A stretch of 64,000 bases of DNA, taken from assembly GCF_006912135.1 (NCBI RefSeq), contig NZ_VIRS01000002.1:124001-188000 (forward strand). The letters are read 5' to 3'. The translations under genes were made by a program, and so were the position numbers. The notes under the pieces were generated by a model that worked only from the letters and a program-made list of their open reading frames with translations, did not search any database and was not told the DNA's origin. Numbering within the stretch: the stretch's first letter is position 1; each line of letters starts with the position of its first letter. This stretch comes from Cryptosporangium phraense. Lineage in GTDB: Bacteria > Actinomycetota > Actinomycetes > Mycobacteriales > Cryptosporangiaceae. Shown in pieces: positions 50,864 to 58,185 of the stretch.

Positions 50864-50962
50864 GCGGGGTGCTGTGGGCGGGGTGCGGTGGGCGGGGTGC
50901 TGTGGGCGGGGTGCGGTGGGGCGGGGTGCGGTGGGGTGGGGTGCGGTGTGGTGGGGTGCGGT
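50864..50962 (+). repeat. 14-bp tandem G-rich array
   Basis: Five clear copies of GCGGGGTGCKGTGG start at 50864, 50878, 50892, 50906 and 50921, followed by two degenerate copies up to 50962. Confidence 0.85.
50918..50941 (+). other. Perfect four-tetrad G-quadruplex motif
   Basis: Four runs of four G (50918-50921, 50923-50926, 50933-50936, 50938-50941) are separated by loops of 1, 6 and 1 nt. This meets the standard pattern for a stable intramolecular G-quadruplex on the plus strand. Folding itself is inference. Confidence 0.7.
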
Positions 50963-51098
50963 CAGCCGTTGCGGTCACGCGGGCAGGTGGCCGAGTTCAT
51001 CCGCGGGCCGGCGACGACGCGTCACGCACGACCCACGCGATCTATCCAGCGAGCGGCGCCGCCCGCCCGGCCCGCGCCGACAGTATTGGTTCTGCGGA

Positions 51099-51140
51099 TT
51101 GGTCAACTTTCCTGACTACCTGGTCAGGTAAGTTGACCAA
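51099..51140. repeat. 42-bp near-perfect palindrome
   Basis: Bases 51099-51116 pair with 51123-51140 with one mismatch in 18, around a 6-nt centre (tacctg). The arms are AT-richer than the surroundings. It could be a regulator site, a bidirectional terminator or the end of a lost mobile element. Confidence 0.8.
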
Positions 51141-51263
51141 TTCGACAAACGATATGTGAATCGGGGAGCCCGCCGCGGTGGGAGATGGTGCCGTCGACCA
51201 CGAGCCGAGCAACCGGCGCGCGCTTCCGACCCCAGCCTGGCGATGACACTCGCCCGCACCAGC

Positions 51264-51399
51264 GCGAGGCCAGTCGCGGCGCCCGGCTGCGCACGGCGCG
51301 AGGCCAGTCGCGGCGCCCGGCTGCGCACGGCGCGAGGCCAGTCGCGGCGCCCGGCTGCGCACGGCGCGAGGCTAGCAGCGGCCGCCGGCTGCGGCCCGA
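51264..51399 (+). repeat. 34-bp tandem repeat
   Basis: Three virtually identical 34-bp units start at 51264, 51298 and 51332 and a degenerate fourth starts at 51366. The units abut directly without spacers. Confidence 0.85.
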
Positions 51400-51610
51400 T
51401 ACTGGCCAGCCGGCGCGCGGTGCGCAGTTGGGCCAGGGGTGGCATCTGGGTGCGGGGCTCGGGCCGGTGCGGGCCTCCGGCTGCGAGCCCGGACTGGCAA
51501 TGCGGCGGCGCCTGGCTGCGGCGCGCTGCTGGGCCGGGGCCGCATCCGGCTGCGGTGCTGGGCCGGGGTGAATCTGGCTGCGGTTCGGTGCTGGCCGGGG
51601 TGGCGCCTGG

Positions 51611-52080
51611 CTGGGGTGCGGTGCTGGGTCGGCGGTGGCATCGGGCTGTGGTGCTGGCCGGGGCGGCGGCTGGCTGGGGTGCGGTGCTGGGTCAGTGGTG
51701 GCATCGGGTTGCGGTGCTGGCCGGGGCGGCGGCTGGCTGCGAAGCGCTGGTGGGCTGGCGGTGGCTTTCGGTTGCGGTGCTGGGCTGGTGGTGGCATTCG
51801 GCGGTGGTCCGGTGGTGGTAAGGCGGCGGCGCCCGGGCTGCGGTGGGCTGGTGGGTCAGTGGTGGCATCGGGTTGCGGTGCTGGCCGGGGCGGCGGCTGG
51901 CTGCGAAGCGCTGCTGGGCCAGCAGCGGCCTTCGGTTGCGGTGCTGGGTCGGCGATGGCATCCGGGTGCGGTCAGGTGCTGGTGGGCGGCGGCGCCTGGC
52001 TGGGACGGGGTGCTGGGTCAGGCGGGGTGCTGAGTCAGTGATGGCGTGCGGATGTGGTGTTGGGCTGGTGGTGGCCTCTG
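51611..52080 (+). repeat. Diverged GT-rich repeats, including an exact 59-bp duplication
   Basis: A 63-bp period is visible between 51611 and 51674. A 59-bp segment starting at 51691 recurs exactly at 51855, after which the copies diverge. Shorter GCGGTGCTGG-type units fill the rest of the block. Confidence 0.75.
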
Positions 52081-52650
52081 GCTGCGGCATGGGGTGGGCC
52101 GGATGGCGTTCGGCGGCAGCGCGGAGCTGGGCCAGCGGCGGTGTGCGCTGCGTCCGGGTCGTTGGGCGGTTGTACCTGTGGTCGGGTAGCCGGTTGGCCG
52201 ACAACGGTGGGCATCGGGCACTGTCCGTCGGTCTGGCGACGGTCACGCCCGGGTCGCCTGTGCTCGGAGGCATCCGTGGGCCGCATCAGTTCGGCGAGAC
52301 CGCGACGGCGGTTGAGTGTTGCGGGCGCTAGTGCGCGAACGCGAATGCGGCTCCGCGCAATGGGGTCCGTCCTTCGGCGCACGCAGGAAGAGATGCTCGC
52401 GCCCCAGATGGGGCCACTTCAGGCTCGGCCGCGGCAGCGAGCCGGCCAACGGTGGCATACGCATCCGCGAAGTCGCGCCCGGGGCGTGTTGCGGCCCTGC
52501 CGGTCTTGAACGGAACCGTGGGGCCCGCAGCAACCGCGGGTAGCAGCCGACCGAGCCCCGACCCCGCCTCCAGCGGCACATGTCGTCGTCCAACCCGCTC
52601 GGTCGGCGGCCGCGGACGGGCGGCAGGATCGCGTTCGACCAGCAACCAAC

Positions 52651-52656
52651 TAGAGT
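52651..52656 (+). promoter_or_regulatory. -10 box of tsaB, predicted leaderless start
   Basis: TAGAGT at 52651-52656 is followed by 6 nt and then GTG 52663. There is no room for a ribosome site, so the mRNA likely starts at the GTG. Confidence 0.55.
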
Positions 52657-52662
52657 TGGCGC

Positions 52663-53376
52663 GTGCTGGCTCTCGTTGTCGATACCGCTACCGCCGCCGT
52701 GACCGTCGGAATCGTCGAGTACTCGGACCAGGCCTACACGGTGCGCTCTGAGCACATCGTCGTCGACGCCAAGCGGCACGGCGAAACGCTGGCACCCAGC
52801 ATCGCTGCGGCGTTCAGTTCGGCAAGCGTAAGGGCCGAAGATCTGGGCGCGATCGTGGCCGGGGTGGGGCCTGGGCCGTTCACCGGGCTGCGCGTCGGGC
52901 TGGTGACCGCGGCCTCGCTCTCGGATGCGCTGGGGATTCCGGCCTACCCGGTCTGCTCGCTCGACGGCCTGGCCGAGCCCGGTCGCCCCCTGCTGGTCGC
53001 TACCGACGCGCGCCGGCGCGAGGTCTACTGGGCGATCTACGACGCCGACGGCGTCCGCGTCACCGGGCCCGACGTCGCGAAACCGGCGGACCTCCAGGCC
53101 CGCCTCACGACCGAGCGGTCCGAGCCGTCCGAGCCGTCCGAGTCGGCCGAGCGGTCCGCGCCGGACGAGCTGACCGCGGTCGGCAGCGGAGCCGCGCTCT
53201 ACGCCGAGCAGCTCGGACTCCCCACCGGGGAGCCGCTCTACCCGACGGTGGCCGGCCTGGCCCGGCGAGCCACCGACCGGGTCCTGGGCAAGGCCCCGTC
53301 CGAGCCCCTCACCCCGCTCTACCTGCGCCGCCCCGACGCGGTCGAGCCCGGCACGGCGAAATCGGTCCTCACGTGA
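52663..53376 (+). CDS. tsaB: tRNA t6A biosynthesis protein TsaB
   Basis: TsaB is the scaffold partner of TsaD in t6A synthesis. The 237-residue product has the ASKHA start [17 protein letters not shown], the [14 protein letters not shown] motif and a C-terminal [12 protein letters not shown]. An insertion rich in Ser, Glu and Pro ([13 protein letters not shown], about residues 151-163) is encoded by a short repeat. The start is GTG at 52663 with a -10 box 6 nt before it. Its stop overlaps the rimI GTG. Confidence 0.93.
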   Translation: MLALVVDTATAAVTVGIVEYSDQAYTVRSEHIVVDAKRHGETLAPSIAAAFSSASVRAEDLGAIVAGVGPGPFTGLRVGLVTAASLSDALGIPAYPVCSLDGLAEPGRPLLVATDARRREVYWAIYDADGVRVTGPDVAKPADLQARLTTERSEPSEPSESAERSAPDELTAVGSGAALYAEQLGLPTGEPLYPTVAGLARRATDRVLGKAPSEPLTPLYLRRPDAVEPGTAKSVLT

Positions 53377-53819
53377 CCCTGGCCCCGATGCGCTGGTGGC
53401 ACATCGAGGAGATCGCTCCGCTCGAGCGCGACCTGTTCGGCGACGAAGAGTGGTCAGCGGGCATGTTCTGGTCCGAGCTGGCCCAGGCCGACACCCGCTG
53501 GTACCGGGTCGCGCTGGAGAACGACGAGGTCATCGGCTACGCCGGGCTCTGCGTCTACGGTCCGGAGGACGCCTGGGTGCAGAACATCGCGGTGCGGCGC
53601 GACCGGCAGGGCGCCGGCCTGGGCCGGAAGATGCTCGACGAGCTGCTGGAAGAAGCGGTCCGGCGGGGCGCCCGGCAGGTGCTGCTCGAGGTTCGGGCCG
53701 ACAACGCACCCGCTCAGCGGCTGTACGCTCGCCGCGGGTTCGAGGCCATCGGGCTGCGACGCGGTTACTACCAGCCCAGCAACACCGACGCGGTGGTCAT
53801 GCGATGGGAGATGACGTGA
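53373..53819 (+). CDS. rimI: Ribosomal protein S18-alanine N-acetyltransferase (RimI-like)
   Basis: The 148-residue GNAT-fold enzyme has the acetyl-CoA loop RDRQGAGLG (about 76-84) and [17 protein letters not shown] with the catalytic Tyr region. RimI acetylates the N-terminus of S18 in E. coli; in actinobacteria the target is less certain. The GTG at 53373 overlaps the tsaB stop (GTGA). Its place between tsaB and tsaD is the standard arrangement. Confidence 0.92.
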   Translation: MTLAPMRWWHIEEIAPLERDLFGDEEWSAGMFWSELAQADTRWYRVALENDEVIGYAGLCVYGPEDAWVQNIAVRRDRQGAGLGRKMLDELLEEAVRRGARQVLLEVRADNAPAQRLYARRGFEAIGLRRGYYQPSNTDAVVMRWEMT

Positions 53820-54865
53820 AGGACGAGCCACTGGTGCTCGGCATCGAGACGTCCTGCGACGAGACCGGCGTCGGCATCGTGCGCGGCTACGACCTGCTCG
53901 CCGACGCGGTCGCGTCGAGCGTCGACCAGCACGCCCGGTTCGGTGGGGTGGTGCCTGAGGTCGCGAGCCGGGCGCACCTCGAGGCGATGGTCCCCACCGT
54001 TCATCGCGCGCTCGCCGACGCCGGGGTTGCTCTCACCGATGTGGACGCTATCGCGGTGACCGCCGGGCCCGGGCTGGCCGGTGCGCTGCTGGTGGGCGTG
54101 GCCGCGGCCAAGGCGTACGCGCTGGCCCTGGGCAAGCCGCTGTACGGCGTCAACCACCTGGCCGCGCACGTCGCGGTCGACACGCTGGAGCACGGGCCGC
54201 TGCCCGAACCCGCGATCGCGATGCTGGTGTCCGGCGGACACTCCTCACTGCTGATGGTCGACGACCTGACCGGCGACGTCGAGGCGCTCGGCGCGACGAT
54301 CGACGACGCCGCCGGGGAGGCGTTCGACAAGGTGGCGCGGGTGCTCGGGCTGCCGTTCCCGGGCGGGCCGCCGATCGACAAGGCCGCGCGCGAGGGCGAC
54401 CCGGCGGCGATCGCGTTCCCCCGCGGGCTGACCGGGCCGCGCGACTTCGCCGAGCACCGGTTCGACTACTCGTTCTCGGGCCTGAAGACCGCGGTCGCCC
54501 GCTGGGTGGAGACCCGGCAGCGCAACGGAGAGCCGGTACCGGTGGCCGACGTCGCCGCGTCGTTCCAGGAGGCGGTCGCCGACGTGCTGACCGCGAAGGC
54601 GATCGACGCGTGCCAGCAGCGCGGGGTCGAGACGCTGCTGATCGGCGGCGGGGTCGCGGCGAACTCGCGGCTGCGGTCGCTGGCCGCCGACCGCTGCGAG
54701 AAGGCCGGCATCCAGCTGCGGGTCCCGCGGCCGAAGCTGTGCACCGACAACGGGGCCATGGTGGCCGCGCTGGGCTCGCGTCTGGTCGCGGCCGGGGTCG
54801 CGCCTTCTCCGCTGGACCTGCCCGCGGATTCCTCGCTTCCGGTCACCGAAGTGGTCATGGCGTGA
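53816..54865 (+). CDS. tsaD: tRNA N6-adenosine threonylcarbamoyltransferase TsaD
   Basis: TsaD transfers threonylcarbamoyl to A37 of tRNAs that read ANN codons. From GTG 53816 (GTGA overlap with rimI; GGGAG site upstream) the product has 349 residues. An ATG at 53804 is an alternative start. Motifs are [11 protein letters not shown], the metal pair H114 and H118 in [16 protein letters not shown] and the C-terminal CTDNGAMVA. Its stop overlaps the GTG of a small downstream ORF. Confidence 0.95.
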   Translation: MKDEPLVLGIETSCDETGVGIVRGYDLLADAVASSVDQHARFGGVVPEVASRAHLEAMVPTVHRALADAGVALTDVDAIAVTAGPGLAGALLVGVAAAKAYALALGKPLYGVNHLAAHVAVDTLEHGPLPEPAIAMLVSGGHSSLLMVDDLTGDVEALGATIDDAAGEAFDKVARVLGLPFPGGPPIDKAAREGDPAAIAFPRGLTGPRDFAEHRFDYSFSGLKTAVARWVETRQRNGEPVPVADVAASFQEAVADVLTAKAIDACQQRGVETLLIGGGVAANSRLRSLAADRCEKAGIQLRVPRPKLCTDNGAMVAALGSRLVAAGVAPSPLDLPADSSLPVTEVVMA

Positions 54866-55116
54866 TCGTCCGCATGGTGGAGATGGCGGCGCACCCGGAG
54901 GCGCACCAGGACCTGGTCGACTGGGCCTGCGCGGTCGCGGTGCCCGAGCTGGAGCGGAACCTGGACCACATCAGCTCCGAGGTCTTCACGTCGGCCGACA
55001 ACCGCCTCGTGGTGATCTCCCGGTGGCGGTCGGCCCCGGTGCCGCTCGCCGCCCCGCCCACGCACTGGCTCCGACGGGAGGCGCACTCATGGGACTTCTC
55101 ACCGGTCGACCGGTGA
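54862..55116 (+). CDS. Small protein of unknown function, coupled to tsaD
   Basis: From GTG 54862, overlapping the tsaD stop (GTGA), the product has 84 residues ([16 protein letters not shown]...). The pattern of an N-terminal strand, a helix with [19 protein letters not shown] and a later [10 protein letters not shown] strand resembles small ferredoxin-like (ABM-type) proteins, but this is only a suggestion. Its last 28 nt overlap the start of the nucleoside hydrolase gene. Coupling on both sides suggests it is translated. Confidence 0.6.
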   Translation: MIVRMVEMAAHPEAHQDLVDWACAVAVPELERNLDHISSEVFTSADNRLVVISRWRSAPVPLAAPPTHWLRREAHSWDFSPVDR

Positions 55117-56078
55117 TCCTCGACGTCGACACCGGCGTCGACGACGCGCTGGCGCTGTTGCTGGCGGTGGGGTCGCCCGAGCTGGACGTGCTCGGCGTGA
55201 CCTGTGTGGCGGGCAATACCGGGCTCGAGCCGGTCGTCGCCAACACGCTGCGGGTTCTCGACGTCGCCGGGGCCCCGGCCGACCTGCCGGTCGCCGCTGG
55301 CGCGAGCCGCCCGCTGATCGACCCCCCGCACCTCACTGAGTCAGACGCAACCCAGACCGCCGAACACGTCCACGGCTCCGACGGCCTGGCCGACATCGGG
55401 CTCCCGCCGTCGAGCCGCCGCCTCGACGAGCGGCACGCGGTCGAGCTCATCCGCGACCTGCTGCGTCAGGCCGAGACCCCGGTGACGCTGATCCCGCTGG
55501 CGCCGATGACGAACATCGCGCTGCTGCTGCGGAGCTACCCCGAGCTCCGGCCGAAGATCGAGCGGATCGTGCTGATGGGTGGCGCGGTCAACGGCGGCAA
55601 CGTGACCGCGGCGGCCGAGTTCAACGTGTTCGCCGACCCCGAGGCGGCGGCGATCGTATTCGGCGCCGGCGTGCCGGTGACGATGTACGGGCTCGACGTC
55701 TTCTACTCGGTGCGGGTCGGCGAGGCGGACGCGGCCGCGATGGCGGAGTCCGACGTGCCCTCGGCCCGGCTGGCCGGGAAGCTGCTGCTGTTCCGGATGA
55801 ACGGCGAGCTGGACTCGGCCGAGATCGGCGACGCCGGGGCGGTCGCGTCGGTGATCGCGCCGGACGGGCTGAGCACCGAGGAGCTGGAGGTCCGGGTCGA
55901 GCTCGAGGGGCGGTACACGCGCGGACGCACGGTCGTCGACCGGCGCAGCGCGAGCGACAAGGACTGGGATCCGCACCGGCACCACCCGGCGCCGGTCGTC
56001 GACGTGGCGCTCGACGTCGACGCGAAGCGTTACGCCTCGCTGTTCGTCTCGGTGGTCTCGGGCGAGCGCCGGTTGTAG
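55089..56078 (+). CDS. Inosine-uridine preferring nucleoside hydrolase family protein
   Basis: The family hydrolyses the N-glycosidic bond of nucleosides in purine and pyrimidine salvage. From ATG 55089 the product has 329 residues. The calcium-binding motif DVDTGVDDA (12-20) is intact, and VLMGGAVNGGNVTAAAEFNVFADPEAA is typical. The C-terminal region has the conserved calcium Asp in DVALDVD-like context. Substrate preference cannot be told. It overlaps the small ORF upstream by 28 bp and the convergent membrane-protein gene by 49 bp. Confidence 0.92.
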   Translation: MGLLTGRPVILDVDTGVDDALALLLAVGSPELDVLGVTCVAGNTGLEPVVANTLRVLDVAGAPADLPVAAGASRPLIDPPHLTESDATQTAEHVHGSDGLADIGLPPSSRRLDERHAVELIRDLLRQAETPVTLIPLAPMTNIALLLRSYPELRPKIERIVLMGGAVNGGNVTAAAEFNVFADPEAAAIVFGAGVPVTMYGLDVFYSVRVGEADAAAMAESDVPSARLAGKLLLFRMNGELDSAEIGDAGAVASVIAPDGLSTEELEVRVELEGRYTRGRTVVDRRSASDKDWDPHRHHPAPVVDVALDVDAKRYASLFVSVVSGERRL

Positions 56079-56893
56079 AGCACCGAGCCGACGAGTCCGG
56101 CGGCCACGCCCAGCAGCACCGTGAGCAGGCCGTCGGTCTCACCCAGCACGATCGCCGCCAGCGCCGGCCCGATCAGCACGGTGGCCACCGGACCCGACCA
56201 CCCGGCGCCACCGCCGGCCAGCAGGCACACCGCGCACGCCACCAGCGCGCACACCGCCGCCAGCGACGGCAGCATCCCGTCCGCCGCGAACGAGGCCCAG
56301 GCCAGCCCCACACCCACCACCCCCAACGCCACCCCACGCCAGGCCGCAACCACCCCCGCGGTCCGCCGCCCACCCACCCCCGGCCCACCCGCGGCCGAAG
56401 CGTCGGCCGCCTCAGACGCGGCTGCGCCGGCGCCGTAGCGCGACAGGACCTCGGCGGCGATCGCCACCACGCAAGCGACCATCCCGAACAGCGCCACCAA
56501 CGCGAACGGCCGCTCCATCGACGGAGCCGGCGAGCTAGCCGTCACACACGCCACCACCTCACCCGCCCGCGGCGCGTCACCCGGCAACACCAGCTCCTCG
56601 GACGACCGCACGATCGCATTCGTCGGCCCGACCGCCGCACTGATCGCCCACCAGACCAGCGACACCCCCAGCAAGACGACCCCGGCCGGGCCGGCCCACG
56701 GCATCGGCCGGCGCAACACCCAGCACGCGCCCAACCCCACCACACCCGGTATCAACCACGACCCGAACGCCCAGTCCCGATGCAGCAGATACCCACCACA
56801 AGAAAACTCGTCGACCGCCCCGACCCACTGCCACGCGTCGTAAGCCCCCACGACGAGCGCCACCGCGAACAACCCCACCGCGACGCGCCTCAT
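56030..56893 (-). CDS. Multi-pass membrane protein of unknown function
   Basis: From ATG 56893 the product has 287 residues (MRRVAVGLFAVALVVGAYDAW...). Up to eight hydrophobic segments are visible, in two groups separated by a Gly/Ala-rich stretch (about 165-185). A GTG one codon earlier is also possible, and the frame is open to 56947. No family is recognised. It lies 19 bp downstream of the methyltransferase gene on the same strand, and its 3' end overlaps the nucleoside hydrolase gene by 49 bp. Confidence 0.7.
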   Translation of the reverse strand: MRRVAVGLFAVALVVGAYDAWQWVGAVDEFSCGGYLLHRDWAFGSWLIPGVVGLGACWVLRRPMPWAGPAGVVLLGVSLVWWAISAAVGPTNAIVRSSEELVLPGDAPRAGEVVACVTASSPAPSMERPFALVALFGMVACVVAIAAEVLSRYGAGAAASEAADASAAGGPGVGGRRTAGVVAAWRGVALGVVGVGLAWASFAADGMLPSLAAVCALVACAVCLLAGGGAGWSGPVATVLIGPALAAIVLGETDGLLTVLLGVAAGLVGSVLYNRRSPETTETNSEA

Positions 56894-56912
56894 CACGCCC
56901 GGCACCGTACCG

Positions 56913-58106
56913 TCACACCGGCTGACACAGCACCGCGATCGGCGCACCGGCCACCCGGGTCAGCACGATCGTGATCGCGTTCGGCCCGGACAACCTCAGC
57001 TGCGGCCGCAACTGCTCCGGCGTCACCGCGGTACCCCGCTTCTTGATCTCGGCCCGCCCGACGCCCCGCCGGGCCAGCTCCGCCCGCAGCCTCTTCACCC
57101 CGAACGGCAGCACGGCCTCGATCGCGTACGCCCGCGCGAACGGCATGGCTCGCAGTTCGTCGCCGGTCAGGTAAGCGATCGACGGATCGACCAGCCGCCC
57201 CCCGACCAGATCGGCCAGCTCCGCCACGAGATGCGCCCGAACCACCGCCCCATCCGGGTCGTACAGGAACCGCCCGATCTCCCCGCAAGCAGCCTCCCGC
57301 TCGCCACTCCCGGTCAATTCGGCCCCGCCCGCGGAAGCCCCGCCCGCGGAAGCCCCGCCCGCGCCGGGCAACAGCGTCGCTCGGCGCGGCACGCGCGCCA
57401 GCGGCCCGAACCAGATCGCCGCCTCCACCACATCCCCCCGCTCCGACACCCACTCCGCCTCGGCCCCCACCGGCACCCGGGAGTGATCGATCCCCGGCGC
57501 CACCTTCACCACGGTCCGCGGTATCCGCTCGGCCAGGGCCAACACGAACGACCACGGCGGCGAGTAAGCGTCCGGATCGAACACCCGGCGCCCACCGGCC
57601 CGCCGAGCCGGATCACAGAACGCCGCGTCGTACCCGGACAGGTCGACCGAGGCCGCCTCAGCGCAGATGACCCGCGCCGACAATCCCAACGCGTCGACGT
57701 TGGCCGCCGCGACCGCCGCGGTCACCGGGTCCCGCTCGACGCCGGTCACGTCCAGCCCGGCCCGCGCCAGCGCGATGAGATCCGCCCCGGCCCCGCACCC
57801 GAGATCGACGACCCGTCGCGCACCGCTGCCGGCCAGCCGCGCGGCCCGGCGGGCGGACACCGACCGGCGAGTGGCTTGCTCAGCGGCGTCCGCAGTGAAG
57901 AACATCGCGGCCGAGTCCGGGCCGAGCTTGGCCGCGGCCGAGCGGCGTAGCCGCTGTTGGGTGAGCGCGAGCGAGACCAGGTGCGGGTCGTGGCCGGCCG
58001 CGCGGAGCCGAGTGGCCAGCGCAAGCGGGTCACCACCGACGGCGGCGGCCTCCAGCGCCGCCACCCCGGCCGGGGAGCGCAGTGCCGAGACGTCCGAAAC
58101 CTCCAC
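56913..58106 (-). CDS. Class I SAM-dependent methyltransferase with THUMP-like domain
   Basis: The 397-residue product has a helical N-terminal part, the SAM-binding motif I VVDLGCGAGADLIALA (about 99-114) with VTGVERD, and an acidic-aromatic motif FCDPARR in place of NPPY. The C-terminal ~80 residues carry a basic THUMP-like domain (GVKRLRAELARRGVGRAEIKKRG). An Ala/Gly-rich repeat (GGASAGGASAGGA) lies near 250. An RNA target is likely but unproven. The start is GTG at 58106 with GAGGATG upstream. It is divergent from the STAND/TPR gene (80 bp). Confidence 0.85.
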   Translation of the reverse strand: MEVSDVSALRSPAGVAALEAAAVGGDPLALATRLRAAGHDPHLVSLALTQQRLRRSAAAKLGPDSAAMFFTADAAEQATRRSVSARRAARLAGSGARRVVDLGCGAGADLIALARAGLDVTGVERDPVTAAVAAANVDALGLSARVICAEAASVDLSGYDAAFCDPARRAGGRRVFDPDAYSPPWSFVLALAERIPRTVVKVAPGIDHSRVPVGAEAEWVSERGDVVEAAIWFGPLARVPRRATLLPGAGGASAGGASAGGAELTGSGEREAACGEIGRFLYDPDGAVVRAHLVAELADLVGGRLVDPSIAYLTGDELRAMPFARAYAIEAVLPFGVKRLRAELARRGVGRAEIKKRGTAVTPEQLRPQLRLSGPNAITIVLTRVAGAPIAVLCQPV

Positions 58107-58185
58107 GGCCGCCCATCCTCACACGAGCCCGGCCGAAACCGAGAACCTGGGAATCCCGTTGAACCGAGGCGGTCCCACCCGCGTG

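Larger units (their letters stand above)
50152..52662. other. Gene-free 2.5-kb repetitive block upstream of tsaB
   Basis: No frame in this stretch has convincing coding character. The composition is strongly G-rich on the plus strand from about 50850 to 52100. It contains a 14-bp tandem array with a perfect G-quadruplex motif, an AT-richer 42-bp palindrome, a 34-bp tandem repeat and a longer block of diverged GT-rich repeats. Repeat periods of 14, 34 and 164 bp are not multiples of three, so any reading frame shifts between copies. No transposase, tRNA or phage gene was seen. Confidence 0.7.

Noticed and set aside
51099-51140. Insertion-sequence terminal repeat
   Set aside because: The arms face each other across 6 bp rather than flanking an element, and no transposase is nearby; kept only as a palindrome.
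50179-51159. 326-codon frame and similar frames across the repeat block on both strands
   Set aside because: The frames differ at each repeat, the products are Arg/Gly/Trp or Pro/His/Gln strings, and no start has a good ribosome site.
51264-51399. CRISPR array
   Set aside because: The 34-bp units are directly joined with no spacers, and no cas gene is in the window.
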